Assembly: GCA_022842445.1 (NCBI GenBank)
Contig: JALHPO010000006.1
Location: 124,001-188,000, forward strand
DNA from: Nitrospira sp.
Lineage (GTDB): Bacteria; Nitrospirota; Nitrospiria; Nitrospirales; Nitrospiraceae
DNA length: 64,000 nt
Direction of reading: 5' to 3'
The position numbers and the translations under genes were made by a program. The notes under the pieces are model-generated. The model had not been told where the DNA came from. It saw only the letters and a list, made by a program, of their open reading frames with translations, and searched no databases. Positions 48,170 to 57,074 of the stretch are shown here, in pieces (position 1 is the first letter of the stretch; the number at the start of each line of letters is the position of its first letter).

Positions 48170-48823
48170 CTACAAATCGTTTCCCGCATACGAGAGGTTA
48201 AAGCTCTTGTTGATCAACGGAAAATCCGGAATGATATTTCCCGGGACCGCCCACTGGATCGCGGGCCAGTTCACAAACGACGGGTCGCGGACCTTGCATC
48301 GATGAACGGTCCCGTTCTCTCCCGCCATCACCATGTAGACAATTTCACCGCGCCAGCCTTCGACTGCCGACAAGGCCCATTCACCAGCCTTAGGGGTGCG
48401 CCCCGGCTCAGCAGCGACCGGTCCTTGCGGAATCTTCAGGCGTATCTCTCTGACCAGCCGTATGGACTCATGAATCTCGTCCATGCGGACCCGCATCCGC
48501 GCCCGCACGTCGCCGTAACGATAGGTCACGACCTTGACTCGAAGCTCGTCGTAGGCTGCAAACGGTCGGTCACGACGGAGGTCTTGATCGAGACCTGACG
48601 CTCGCCCGACGACGCCGACGATGGCATGATCCCGCGCCGTGCGTTCTGTCAACACACCGGTCGTCTCTAAACGGTCGGTCAGGGAAGCATTGGAGACAAT
48701 GATGGATTCCAGTTCCGAGAAATCCTTTTCAATGCGGTCAAGTTCGCCCACAATTTCGGACAGTTGTCCCGCTGTGAGGTCTACGGCAGCCCCGCCGATC
48801 CGGTTGGGATTGCGCTGAAGCCT
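48170..48823 (-). pseudogene. 3' part of a NuoD/HyfG-like large-subunit gene
   Basis: About 215 codons reading NPNRIGGAAVDLTAGQ at the start of homology and RDPSFVNWPAIQ, FPLINKSFNLSYAGNDL at the end, which is the NuoD/HycE C-terminus. The DPCxxC motif of true hydrogenases is not present (RDPSF instead), so it is NuoD-like. The N-terminal half is missing; upstream of about 48823 the sequence belongs to a hyfB-type gene in another frame. A large internal deletion joined the two. Confidence 0.78.
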
Positions 48824-48998
48824 TCCAGGATTCCGGCGAGAGCAAGCCGGCGACTCCAAGCACGATGCCTGCTCCACTGGCCAAACCTGCAAACCCATGA
48901 GCGAGGAAGTTCTGTATTCTGGGATGGGCAGGGAAACACAGAGGGAAAATCAGTCCCGCTAGGTAACCGGTGAAAAGGAGAAGAAAGAGATTCAACAT
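48824..48998 (-). pseudogene. 5' stump of a hyfB/NuoL-type membrane subunit gene
   Basis: From ATG 48998 the frame gives MLNLFLLLFTGYLAGLIFPL then LAHGFAGLASGAGIVLGVAG and SPESW. These are the first two membrane helices of an ion-translocating HyfB-type subunit. The similarity ends at about 48825-48835 where the NuoD-like sequence takes over out of frame. In related clusters, genes hyfC, hyfE and hyfF would sit between; all are missing here. Confidence 0.7.
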
Positions 48999-49013
48999 GT
49001 ACGAGTGGCCGGA

Positions 49014-49946
49014 CTACTCCTCCTGACGAATTAAGGTTGGCACGAGGCGGCTCAGGGCCTCGTCGCTGATGCTAAACCGCGTAAAATTATTGGCCGGCTT
49101 CTCGTTGGCGTAGAGGCGACCCGTGGGGGCGGGGATTTTTATGTCCACCTTCACTTGGCTCTTCGGCTGTATTGTAACGATCTGTTCTTCTGTGCCGTTG
49201 AGGTACGGATGCCAGATCAACAGCTTGTACGTACCGGGAGGAATGTCGCCGATTTCAAATCGACCATCCCGGTCGGTCATCGCATAGTAGGGATTTTCCA
49301 TCGCCAGCCCCCAACTCTCCATGTAGGCATGGAAGCCGCATTGCATGACGAACACCTTGCGTCCTTTCGTCAGGTCGACGAACTGCTTCATCGGTTCGCC
49401 TGGGTGATGCGTGTGGTACATGGCCGCGTCGTTGCCACGATCCTTCAGGTCTTGCGGATGATACGGATTTATCGGAAGCGGCACGTTGAAGAGCATGCGA
49501 GGGCCAAGCTGCGAGGTCTCATAGGCCTGAATATCATGCATGACCGGATCCATATTAACCACGACCACGTTACTCTTCTCACGCATCACGGTCGTGAAGG
49601 GAACGAACCGGCAATCCTTGGCTTCGATGCGCGGCGTTTGTTCGTGCAAGAACGATTTCCCTTTCTCGACATGTTCGAGATACACCACCACGTCACGGAA
49701 CTGTCCGGCGGAACCCACGTTGAAGGGCTGGAGCAGTCGCCACCCCTGGCCGTCGGAAATCCTCCCGCAGTAGACCTGGTCGGGTAGCGTAATCAGGTTG
49801 TAGCCTTTCGGCCTGGGCACTTGGCCGTCGAGGGCAACTGTGCCTACTAATTGCCCACCGTCTGTCACGGAACTCTCTTCATATGCCCAGGTAGATGAAC
49901 TGATTGCAGTCATCACCGCAAGAATTACAGCAAGAAGGAATCGCAT
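49014..49946 (-). CDS. secreted cupredoxin-like protein with C-terminal regulatory-type beta domain
   Basis: 310 residues, AAGGGGG before the start. Signal peptide 1-21. Residues 30-200 form a beta-rich domain with VNMDPVMHDIQAYETSQLG, NDAAMYHTHHPGEPMKQFV, and VMQCGFHAYMESWGLAM. The Met, His and Cys spacing (HTHHPGEPM, MQCGFHAYM) suggests copper binding, as in cupredoxin or methylamine-utilisation proteins. Residues 215-280 are a carboxypeptidase-regulatory-like domain (GRFEIGDIPPGTYKLLIWHP). It is probably a periplasmic electron-transfer or copper protein. Confidence 0.75.
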   Translation of the reverse strand: MRFLLAVILAVMTAISSSTWAYEESSVTDGGQLVGTVALDGQVPRPKGYNLITLPDQVYCGRISDGQGWRLLQPFNVGSAGQFRDVVVYLEHVEKGKSFLHEQTPRIEAKDCRFVPFTTVMREKSNVVVVNMDPVMHDIQAYETSQLGPRMLFNVPLPINPYHPQDLKDRGNDAAMYHTHHPGEPMKQFVDLTKGRKVFVMQCGFHAYMESWGLAMENPYYAMTDRDGRFEIGDIPPGTYKLLIWHPYLNGTEEQIVTIQPKSQVKVDIKIPAPTGRLYANEKPANNFTRFSISDEALSRLVPTLIRQEE

Positions 49947-50018
49947 GATTTGCCCCCTTTTATAAGGTAGATACCAGGTCCGACATTCTTTGCACTTATT
50001 TACGATAGCCGCGTTCCT

Positions 50019-50309
50019 TCACCGATTGGATTGGCGAGGCGGCAACATTCGACTCCGGCAGCGCGCCACTCCCTCACGAGCTTGGAGATTGTTGGGATCG
50101 CAGGACAGAATCGCGTTCCAATGAAGCAAGGCCTCATCCGGTTGGTCTAACTGCTCCAACAACGTCGCCAACTCACTTCTCGTCGCGATGTCTGCCGGAC
50201 CGATTGCCAAGGTCTCTTGAAGTTGACAGATCCGGATGGTCCATTCTTCATTAGGTGGATTGCGCCTGGATGACGATGGCTCACCCAGGCTTCCGATTGT
50301 CCTCGCCAT
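50019..50309 (-). CDS. small TPR protein
   Basis: 96 residues with AGGAGAG before the start. Residues 25-85 form two TPR-like helix pairs: LQETLAIGPADIATRSELATLL and LDQPDEALLHWNAILSCDPNN, cited by DEALLHWNAILSCDPNN. There is no signal peptide or membrane helix. It probably mediates protein contacts. Partner unknown. Confidence 0.72.
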   Translation of the reverse strand: MARTIGSLGEPSSSRRNPPNEEWTIRICQLQETLAIGPADIATRSELATLLEQLDQPDEALLHWNAILSCDPNNLQAREGVARCRSRMLPPRQSNR

Positions 50310-50443
50310 GTCCGCGCTCTCCTATTCATCTGCGCTCATTTCCCCTCAAAGCCGGTCATTAACTTCATGCCGATCTCGCCCGCATGATTCATGAGCACTT
50401 CTGCTGCAATCGCCGGCCTGCCGGTCCGACGTCGATCAATCGT

Positions 50444-50809
50444 TCAGGATTTGCCGCATTCGACGGGCTCATGCGCAGTTCCTTTGAGCTTAATGGCCCC
50501 GGTCGTCGGGATACCTGGAGAATAGACTCTGTTGTTACCATTACGTTTTGTCTCTGTGGTCGCCGGCCGGTCGGAGATCTGTGCGTGCGATTCTGATCTT
50601 TCCTCCGCAATTGTCCGGCGCGCAGGATCATTCCGTTGCTCTAAGCTCTGTATTTCTCGCCAGGTGGCATACGGAACAGTTGCCACGATCAGCACAAGAA
50701 CTGGAATCAGACTCCAGCTCCACGCCAGGGCTCCGACTATGGCAATTGTCGCCATCAGGTACGCAATCACATCAAACAACCCGATCTGGTGTTCGCGAAT
50801 TCTCGACAT
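50444..50809 (-). CDS. small two-helix membrane protein
   Basis: 121 residues. GGGGGGAC lies 8 bases before the ATG. Residues 11-50 form two adjacent hydrophobic helices (IAYLMATIAIVGALAW and IPVLVLIVATVPYATW), then a charged polar tail without motifs. I do not recognise a family. The tail is disordered by composition. Confidence 0.6.
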   Translation of the reverse strand: MSRIREHQIGLFDVIAYLMATIAIVGALAWSWSLIPVLVLIVATVPYATWREIQSLEQRNDPARRTIAEERSESHAQISDRPATTETKRNGNNRVYSPGIPTTGAIKLKGTAHEPVECGKS

Positions 50810-51231
50810 TGCTATAGTCCCCCCTGGAATCTGGCTAAGCCGTCATCTCCATGAACACGACTACGAGCGCCATTACCGTGATTCAAACGGTCGGCAGGGT
50901 ACACACTGCCTCCGATCCTGCTCGTAGGATCATCATGTGCATACCTGATGCCGCGAGGAGCAAATAGATAGAGCGGTAGATTTATTGCACTCTTTCAACG
51001 GGAATCTCCGAACCGGAGCACCGTCTGATTCAGGAGCCGACTGCGAGCACGCTCGTCATGTGCAAGATCTGCAGATCGTAATCCTTCAACTGACAGGCGA
51101 AACTCCGATGTCTTTTGACAGATCATGGAGTTACCTCTTTCATGCCACCGATCAAGCACGTGCAAGAATTGCAGATCGAAGATGAGATGAGAGAAGAAGT
51201 GTGATGTGGTGCAGGGAGGCTGAGGAGATCC
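50810..51231. other. intergenic region with two near-identical direct repeats 100 bases apart
   Basis: 422 bases upstream of the TPR/membrane genes and after the response-regulator stop. GTGCAAGATCTGCAGATCG (51060-51078) and GTGCAAGAATTGCAGATCG (51160-51178) differ at two positions and are exactly 100 bases apart. No gene or clear promoter was recognised. Confidence 0.45.
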
Positions 51232-52590
51232 TTACTCGCGGATCCCGTATTCCTTGATCTTGTACTGGAGGGACCGCAGGCTGATACCGAGCAGTTTGGC
51301 AACTTTCTCGCGGTGGTTGGTGACTTCCGAGAGGGTTCGGCGAATCACTTCCTTTTCGATCTCTTCCAATGGACTTCCGAGGGTGACGACCATGGTCCGA
51401 ATATCTTCTTTGCTGGCCTGAATCTCCTCCGGCAAATGTAGGGGCTGAAGCATATCCTCACGTACGGTCACGACCAGTCGTTCAAGAAGGTTCCGGAGTT
51501 GCCGAATATTTCCCGGCCAGGCATACAGCCGTAATAGCCGCATCGCTTCCCGCGAGACTTCCTTCGGCGCTCGTCGATGCTGTGCGCAAAATTCCGGCAG
51601 GAACGTCTCAACGAGGAGGGGAATGTCGTCTCCGCGTTCGCGTAGCGGCGGTAGTTTGATCGGAACAACATTGAGTCGATAGAAGAGATCCTCCCGAAAA
51701 TCGCCTTGCTTGACGGCCTCGGCCAAGTTTCGGTTGGTCGCGGCAATTATTCGGGTATCCACGTTCACGACCTTCGTTCCACCCAGACGTCGGAATTCCT
51801 TGGTCTCCAAAACCCGGAGAAAGTCGACTTGGGATTTCAAAGAGAGCTCGCCGATTTCGTCCAACAACAGCGTTCCGCCGTGGGCCAATTCGAATCGGCC
51901 GGCCTTGGTGGTCAACGCGCCGGTAAAGGCGCCTTTCTCATACCCGAATAACTCGCTCTCGAAGAGATTGTCGGGCAATGCCCCGCAATTCAAGGTAATA
52001 AACGGACCATCGGCCTTCGGGCTTTTGTGGTGGATCGCTCGAGCGACGAGTTCCTTACCGGTTCCACTCTCCCCCGTAAGCAACACGGTGACATCGCTGT
52101 CCGCAACCATCTCCACCAGACCATAGACTCGCTGCATGGGCTCGCTCTCGCCGACCAGCTGATCGAAACGCGCTCTCGTTGCGAGGCGGTCTCTGAGTTG
52201 CTTGTTTTCAAAAGCCAGGGCATGGCGCTCGAGCGCTTTCTCCACGACCACCGGAAACCGCTCGCGATCGATCGGCTTCGTCAGATAGTCATAGGCGCCC
52301 AGACGCATCGCTGCCACCGCCGTATCAATCGAACCAAACGCAGTCATGACCACGACTTCTGTATCCGGCCATTGCTCTTTCAGTCGATACATGAACTCCA
52401 TCCCGCCGATACCGGGCATCCGAAGGTCGGTGATCACCAGATCCATCCGGACTTCTTCCAGATGCTGCAAGGCCTCTTCTCCCGTACCGGCCCCGTAGAG
52501 CTGATAGCCCTTTTTCTCCAACATGGTGACCAGAGCATTGCGGATATTCACCTCGTCGTCGACAACGAGAATATGAACGGCTTGCGTCAC
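51232..52590 (-). CDS. NtrC-family sigma-54 response regulator
   Basis: 452 residues from GTG 52590. Receiver domain: VVDDEVNIRNAL and phosphorylation motif DLVITDLRMPG. AAA+ domain: GESGTGKELVARAIH (Walker A), LNCGALPDNLFESELFGYEKGAFTGA with the GAFTGA sigma-54 loop, LLLDEIGELSLKSQV. C-terminal Fis-type helix-turn-helix: REKVAKLLGISLRSLQYKI. It activates sigma-54 promoters when phosphorylated by the kinase encoded immediately upstream (4-base overlap). ZraR-like in form; targets unknown. Confidence 0.95.
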   Translation of the reverse strand: MTQAVHILVVDDEVNIRNALVTMLEKKGYQLYGAGTGEEALQHLEEVRMDLVITDLRMPGIGGMEFMYRLKEQWPDTEVVVMTAFGSIDTAVAAMRLGAYDYLTKPIDRERFPVVVEKALERHALAFENKQLRDRLATRARFDQLVGESEPMQRVYGLVEMVADSDVTVLLTGESGTGKELVARAIHHKSPKADGPFITLNCGALPDNLFESELFGYEKGAFTGALTTKAGRFELAHGGTLLLDEIGELSLKSQVDFLRVLETKEFRRLGGTKVVNVDTRIIAATNRNLAEAVKQGDFREDLFYRLNVVPIKLPPLRERGDDIPLLVETFLPEFCAQHRRAPKEVSREAMRLLRLYAWPGNIRQLRNLLERLVVTVREDMLQPLHLPEEIQASKEDIRTMVVTLGSPLEEIEKEVIRRTLSEVTNHREKVAKLLGISLRSLQYKIKEYGIRE

Positions 52591-53981
52591 GATCCCATTC
52601 CGATCTTTCGAGCTTGATCAATCGCCACAGGGAATTGTGTCACCACCGTCGTTCCGCTCCCAGGCACACTCGATACCTGAATGGTTCCGCCATGATCCTG
52701 CATGATTCGGTACGCAATGGCGAGGCCAAGCCCGGTCCCGCTCGACTTGGTCGTATAGAAGGGTTCGAACAGATGGGCGATCTCCTCCTTCGTGATCCCG
52801 ACACCGTCATCCTTCACGGTGATCTCGATCCAAGGCTTCCCGTCAGTCTCCCGCTGCGCCACAGTAACTTGACAGAGTCCGCCATCCGGCATGGCATGAA
52901 ACGAATTGACGATGATGTTCACCAACACCTGGCTGATCTGGGTCTCGTCGCCCATCACAGGCGGTAATTCCTCTTCCGCAACCTGTTCGAGTCGAATCTT
53001 GCGCTCCTCCGCCTCGAAATGCATCAGAGCCAGGATGTGGTCGATCAGTGCCTTCACATCCACCTCGTGCAGGCTCACGGATCCCGGACGAGCGAATTTC
53101 ATAAAATTGTCCAGAATGACCGAGAGACGGCGGCATTCCGCATTCAAGACATGGAGAAATCGCGCTCCCTGCATTGCCAGCGTTCCCTTCTCCTTGAGCT
53201 CTTCTTCAAGGAGATGCAGATTCAAGTCTATCGCGCTCAAGGGGTTGCGCAACTCATGCGCCACCCCGGCCGACAGAGTATGCATCGCCGCGAGTTTGTC
53301 CGCGATCCGCACACGCCGCTCCAGGCCTAACAGCTCCGTGACATCTTTAAGCAGCACGATGACGCCGACCGGACTCCCTTCGTCACCCTTCAGGTCCGCA
53401 GTGGTGAGGCGTATCGTACGAGTCTGATCGCCGGTGCGATACGGCATATCATGATGATCCACATGGTGGTCGTGATGCAGTGCTCCATCAAGCACGATGC
53501 GAATCGTATCTCCTTGGGGAAACATCAGTGCATAGGATTGACCGAGCAATTCTTCCGTCGACCGTTTCAATGTTGCCGCCGCAGAGGGATTGACGGCAGT
53601 GACCTGGCCATTGCGGTTAATAGTCAGCACGCCGGTCGGGATGCTCTCAAGGATATTTCTGGCCAACCCTTTGACTTCTTCGAGAGTCCGTCTGGTGCTG
53701 TCGTAGTGCAAGAAGGTGATGACTGCTGCAATCCCGATTGCGCTGACTAAGACCACGAGGAAGGTGACCACGATCAAGTCATGCCGAGATTGCCAGAGGG
53801 CTTGAAACAACTCCGTGGGTACCGCCTGCCTTTGCGTCAACCCTTGGAGTAGGAGCTTCTCCTGTTCCAAGCTAACTAAAAGGATGACGGCTACGACCAA
53901 CGCTAGAATAAGCACGACAGAGGTAATGAGGCCGTACGGTATGCGTCGAAACAGCGTGGTTTTTTGAATAGGCCTAAACAT
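52587..53981 (-). CDS. membrane PAS-domain sensor histidine kinase
   Basis: 464 residues. Two membrane helices at about 15-37 and 70-92 flank a short periplasmic loop. A PAS domain (ILESIPTGVLTINRNGQV, about 110-220) contains a histidine-rich loop, HHDHHVDHHDMPY, which could sense metal. The kinase core has the H box LSAGVAHELRNPLSAI, N box QVLVNIIVNSFHAM, and G boxes DDGVGITKEEIAHL and SSGTGLGLAIAYRI. It phosphorylates the partner regulator with overlapping genes. ZraS-like layout and the His-rich loop make Zn or Cu sensing a reasonable guess only. Confidence 0.93.
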   Translation of the reverse strand: MFRPIQKTTLFRRIPYGLITSVVLILALVVAVILLVSLEQEKLLLQGLTQRQAVPTELFQALWQSRHDLIVVTFLVVLVSAIGIAAVITFLHYDSTRRTLEEVKGLARNILESIPTGVLTINRNGQVTAVNPSAAATLKRSTEELLGQSYALMFPQGDTIRIVLDGALHHDHHVDHHDMPYRTGDQTRTIRLTTADLKGDEGSPVGVIVLLKDVTELLGLERRVRIADKLAAMHTLSAGVAHELRNPLSAIDLNLHLLEEELKEKGTLAMQGARFLHVLNAECRRLSVILDNFMKFARPGSVSLHEVDVKALIDHILALMHFEAEERKIRLEQVAEEELPPVMGDETQISQVLVNIIVNSFHAMPDGGLCQVTVAQRETDGKPWIEITVKDDGVGITKEEIAHLFEPFYTTKSSGTGLGLAIAYRIMQDHGGTIQVSSVPGSGTTVVTQFPVAIDQARKIGMGS

Positions 53982-54251
53982 GGCGCAATTTGAAATGCTA
54001 CGGTTTTATGCTATCACGGGAGGCTCATGGGATACAGTTTGATGTTCTGCCTGCGAGAAGGGGGTTGCAGGGAGCATCCTTGCAGAATGACGCGGTTCCC
54101 ATGGTCGCTTCAATGCGGGGCCGCTCGGCACAACGGTCTTGGTCCGCGGCTTCATTTCGAACACACACGCCTCCGGATAATCTGTCTGATGGCGAGCGTC
54201 ATGCGTGTACCGTTCCGTGGAAGGTCCGCAAGGAAGGGCGAGATCATCCGC

Positions 54252-54440
54252 TCACATCTTCGGTTTCGCTGGATTGCAAACCAATGAGCGCTTGCGATTC
54301 AACCGGTCGCCGCACTCCTGACAGAGCTGTTGTAACGTGAGGTCGTCATAAAACAGTACTACGGAGCGGCGGGCACACCGGTCGCAATATTTTGATGCTC
54401 TTATATGGGCTTCGGTCAACTGACTCAAAGAATCTTTCAT
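54252..54440 (-). CDS. 62-residue protein with two CxxC pairs
   Basis: Strong ribosome site AAAGGAGGTACTCCGC before ATG 54440. The sequence has YCDRCARRS and QLCQECGDRL, about 25 residues apart, which can form a small zinc ribbon. The rest is basic and helical. The spacing resembles DksA-type and related zinc fingers but no closer assignment is possible. It stands alone between the two-component system and NDH-2. Confidence 0.7.
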   Translation of the reverse strand: MKDSLSQLTEAHIRASKYCDRCARRSVVLFYDDLTLQQLCQECGDRLNRKRSLVCNPAKPKM

Positions 54441-54752
54441 GCGGAGTACCTCCTTTATTCCCTTTGGACATCGGCTGACTTGTTAGGTCGATCATGCGTC
54501 GTTAGACACAATGTTCCTCTTCAATAATGAACCACTCGCTTTGGAGGCTTGCTGCGACCCTGCCGGACGGGCTTTTCTTGCGCATATTGACCTCCCGCTT
54601 TTACGAAACCATTTCCACGACCCAACTCCAGCCTACTCAGACACACCCAGGCCCACTTCAGCCAAGGTTTGTACGAAACTTAAATGCAGCTGGAGTAAAG
54701 TGGGCTCCAGCACAAAAGAAGCACCGTAGCGGGCTTGTTCCAAGATTCACAC
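54441..54752. other. intergenic region, nothing recognised
   Basis: 312 bases between two reverse-strand genes. Short open frames on the plus strand near 54511-54850 show no family similarity. No repeat or hairpin with T-run was identified. Confidence 0.4.
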
Positions 54753-56102
54753 CTATCTCACTGACCGAGGTCGGGGCCCACTCACCTGAACCAGCTCACC
54801 CTCCGATTGTTCTTCCGCCGGCGGCAATGCGCGGGGGCGAGCGGTCCTGAAGTGGACAAGATCCTTCGAAAAGAGCACATCGAGTGTCCAGTCCAAGGCC
54901 ACGAGGACTTTCTTTTCGAACCGTGGCAACTTCAGCAAGTAAATCGTCCGCCATAGCCACCAGGCAATAAAGCCTGAAAAGTTCACGCCGAGGATGTTGG
55001 CCACGCCGGTCCGTTTCCCGATGGGGGCCAGCAGGCCGAGCGTCGAATAGAGGAACGGCTTCTTCTGGCCCCCTCGAATGGTTGCCAGGATATTCCGAGC
55101 CGCCACCTTCCCCTCGCGCAACGCGTGTTGTGCGGTCGGGGGATGGGAGTCCCCGGTGTTACGATCCGGTACGACGGCACAGTCGCCGAAGGCCCAGACG
55201 CCAGGCCACTCGGGTACTTCCAAATACTCGTTGACGAGGACCCGGCCCCGCACTTTGGTGAAGGGCAGCGTGTCCAAGAGGGAATGCGGGGAGGTTCCGG
55301 CGGTCCAGACCAGCGTATTGGTCGTCACCGTCGTCCCGTCGCTGAGGATGACGTCGCGGTCCGTCACGGCGGTGACTTTGCAGTTCGAATGGATTTCCAC
55401 CTTGTTCTCGATGAGTTTTCGCTGGGCGTAGGCGCCGAGCTTCTCCCCGAGTTCCGGCAAGATGACCTTCCCCGAATTAACAAGGACGATCCGAAGCATG
55501 TCGTCCCGAAGATGAGGAAAGAACCGCACCGCCTCCCGCAGAAAGTCATTCATGGCCGCGATGGTTTCGACCCCAGCGAACCCTCCACCGGCCACCACGA
55601 AATTCAGTAAGGGGGCGCGGAGAGGCGCCGCACATTCAAAGTCCGCCTCTTCCAGATTCGCGATCAGGCGGTTGCGCAGACAAATCGCGTCGTCCAGCGA
55701 CTTCATCGTGAGCGCGCGGTCTGCCAAGCCAGGGATATTTAAGAAGTTCGTGGTCGACCCGAGGGCGAGCACCAGGTGGTCGTACGGAAGCGAATGGCAA
55801 TGTTGCTCGTGTCCATGCGACAAGCCGACTCGCTTGTTCGGGAGATCGATGGATTCGATGTCCCCGTGAAAGAACGCCACGCGACGCAACAGCTTGCGGA
55901 TTGGACTGACGATATTGGTGATATCGAGGTCGCTCGCCGCGACTTCGTGCAGCATCGGGGTGAAGAGAAAAAAGTTGTCGCGGTTGACGAGGGTGACGTC
56001 CAAGTCGGCGCCCTGCGCAAGTGCTTGCTCGAACTCCATCGCGGCATACATGCCGCCGAACCCGCCGCCCAGAATCACAACTCTGGGCTTCCCGTTAGAC
56101 AT
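54753..56102 (-). CDS. ndh: type II NADH dehydrogenase-like NAD(P)/FAD oxidoreductase
   Basis: 449 residues from ATG 56102; a TTG three bases before it is less likely. FAD motif VVILGGGFGGMYAA at the start, DVTLVNRDNFFLFTPML, YDHLVLALGSTTNFLNIPG, the second nucleotide fold VVAGGGFAGVETIAA, and VWTAGTSPHSLLD, GVWAFGDCAVVPD. The C-terminal region contains hydrophobic helices that tie it to the membrane. It oxidises NADH and reduces quinone without pumping protons. It ends the long reverse-strand run that holds cytochromes and sulfur genes. Confidence 0.92.
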   Translation of the reverse strand: MSNGKPRVVILGGGFGGMYAAMEFEQALAQGADLDVTLVNRDNFFLFTPMLHEVAASDLDITNIVSPIRKLLRRVAFFHGDIESIDLPNKRVGLSHGHEQHCHSLPYDHLVLALGSTTNFLNIPGLADRALTMKSLDDAICLRNRLIANLEEADFECAAPLRAPLLNFVVAGGGFAGVETIAAMNDFLREAVRFFPHLRDDMLRIVLVNSGKVILPELGEKLGAYAQRKLIENKVEIHSNCKVTAVTDRDVILSDGTTVTTNTLVWTAGTSPHSLLDTLPFTKVRGRVLVNEYLEVPEWPGVWAFGDCAVVPDRNTGDSHPPTAQHALREGKVAARNILATIRGGQKKPFLYSTLGLLAPIGKRTGVANILGVNFSGFIAWWLWRTIYLLKLPRFEKKVLVALDWTLDVLFSKDLVHFRTARPRALPPAEEQSEGELVQVSGPRPRSVR

Positions 56103-56105
56103 CAA

Positions 56106-56522
56106 TCTTCACTCATCATGTAGTGCCCCCGAAGTCCGTTCCTGGTGAGTCCTTCGACTGGCTCAGGCAGACCTCTAGAACTCTGCGGCGAGCCCGGTCG
56201 AACCGTATGAACGGAACGACACGACATCTCTCGCCCGTCGACAAGCCCAGCACGAAGGAATTATCATCGAAAATTAAGAAGCGCAGCACTAGATGCTCGT
56301 GATATGAGCGTCTGAGAGAAGCTCAGAGCAAATCGTATGCCTCATGGAGGAAGAGAGGAGAATTGCTGACCTTTTCAGAAACTTGCTGAGAAAATGTCAC
56401 GAGATTCTCAGTGGGAAAAATCCTCTCGCGGTGGAATCTGCAAACTTTGCACTGGATAGGGATATGTGGTAGCCCTGGCACTTATCGACTCCACTGGTCA
56501 GCTACTAGTCGCGACGACGCGC
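56106..56522. repeat. intergenic region with REP-like sequence
   Basis: 417 bases. At 56136-56257 the sequence has several related short elements (TCCTTCGACTGGCTCAGG, GAGCCCGGTCGAACCG, GTCGACAAGCCCAGCACGAA) in both orientations, of the TCGA-cored intergenic repeat type common in bacterial genomes. No gene was found in the remaining stretch. Confidence 0.45.
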
Positions 56523-57074
56523 TTACTCGCCAGTTACACCACGTTCTCCACGGTGCTGCATCCCTTCACCCCCAGCCATACCGCCGCCCGGTCCCATCAT
56601 GGGTCCCATGCCTTCTCCACGGCCCATTCTCCCCTGTCCATGTCCGCCGGAGAAGGTCCGTTCATACTGGATAACGCTCCAGATCTCTTCGTCGGACAGG
56701 ACCGGACCGAATCCAATCATGGACGTACCGGGCGAGCCATACTTGATCACCCAGAAAATTTCACCTTCGGTGCGATGGCGCCAGAATCCATGGTGCCGGA
56801 AATTGCGCGGCGCAGGATTCATCTTGGCTGCTGCCGGCCCGTTCCCGCCCCCCTCCGTGCCATGACAATTGAAACAGCCGCCTTTGCCGTCATAAATTGC
56901 CTTGCCTTTTGCGACGATTTCCTTGGAATTCGGCAAGGGGCTCTTGAGTGCGCGCGCTTCAACCAGCTTATCGACCGGCACCAATGGCTGCATCATGTGC
57001 CGCTCCGCCGCCGCCGGAGATCCGGCAAGCATCACCGTTGCGAGTAGTAACGCGACTATGCTGGGCTTCATCAT
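56523..57074 (-). CDS. periplasmic monoheme cytochrome c with Gly/Met-rich tail
   Basis: 183 residues from ATG 57074 (AAGGAGTGCG before it). Signal peptide 1-23. A single heme site CFNCH near residue 70, then NFRHHGFWRHRTEGEIFWVIKYG, cited by GEIFWVIKYGSPGTSM; the last methionine region GTSMIGFGP gives the likely ligand. The C-terminal 40 residues are Gly/Met-rich (GRMGRGEGMGPMMG), similar to metal-binding tails. It overlaps the next cytochrome gene (57071) by four bases. Confidence 0.9.
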   Translation of the reverse strand: MMKPSIVALLLATVMLAGSPAAAERHMMQPLVPVDKLVEARALKSPLPNSKEIVAKGKAIYDGKGGCFNCHGTEGGGNGPAAAKMNPAPRNFRHHGFWRHRTEGEIFWVIKYGSPGTSMIGFGPVLSDEEIWSVIQYERTFSGGHGQGRMGRGEGMGPMMGPGGGMAGGEGMQHRGERGVTGE

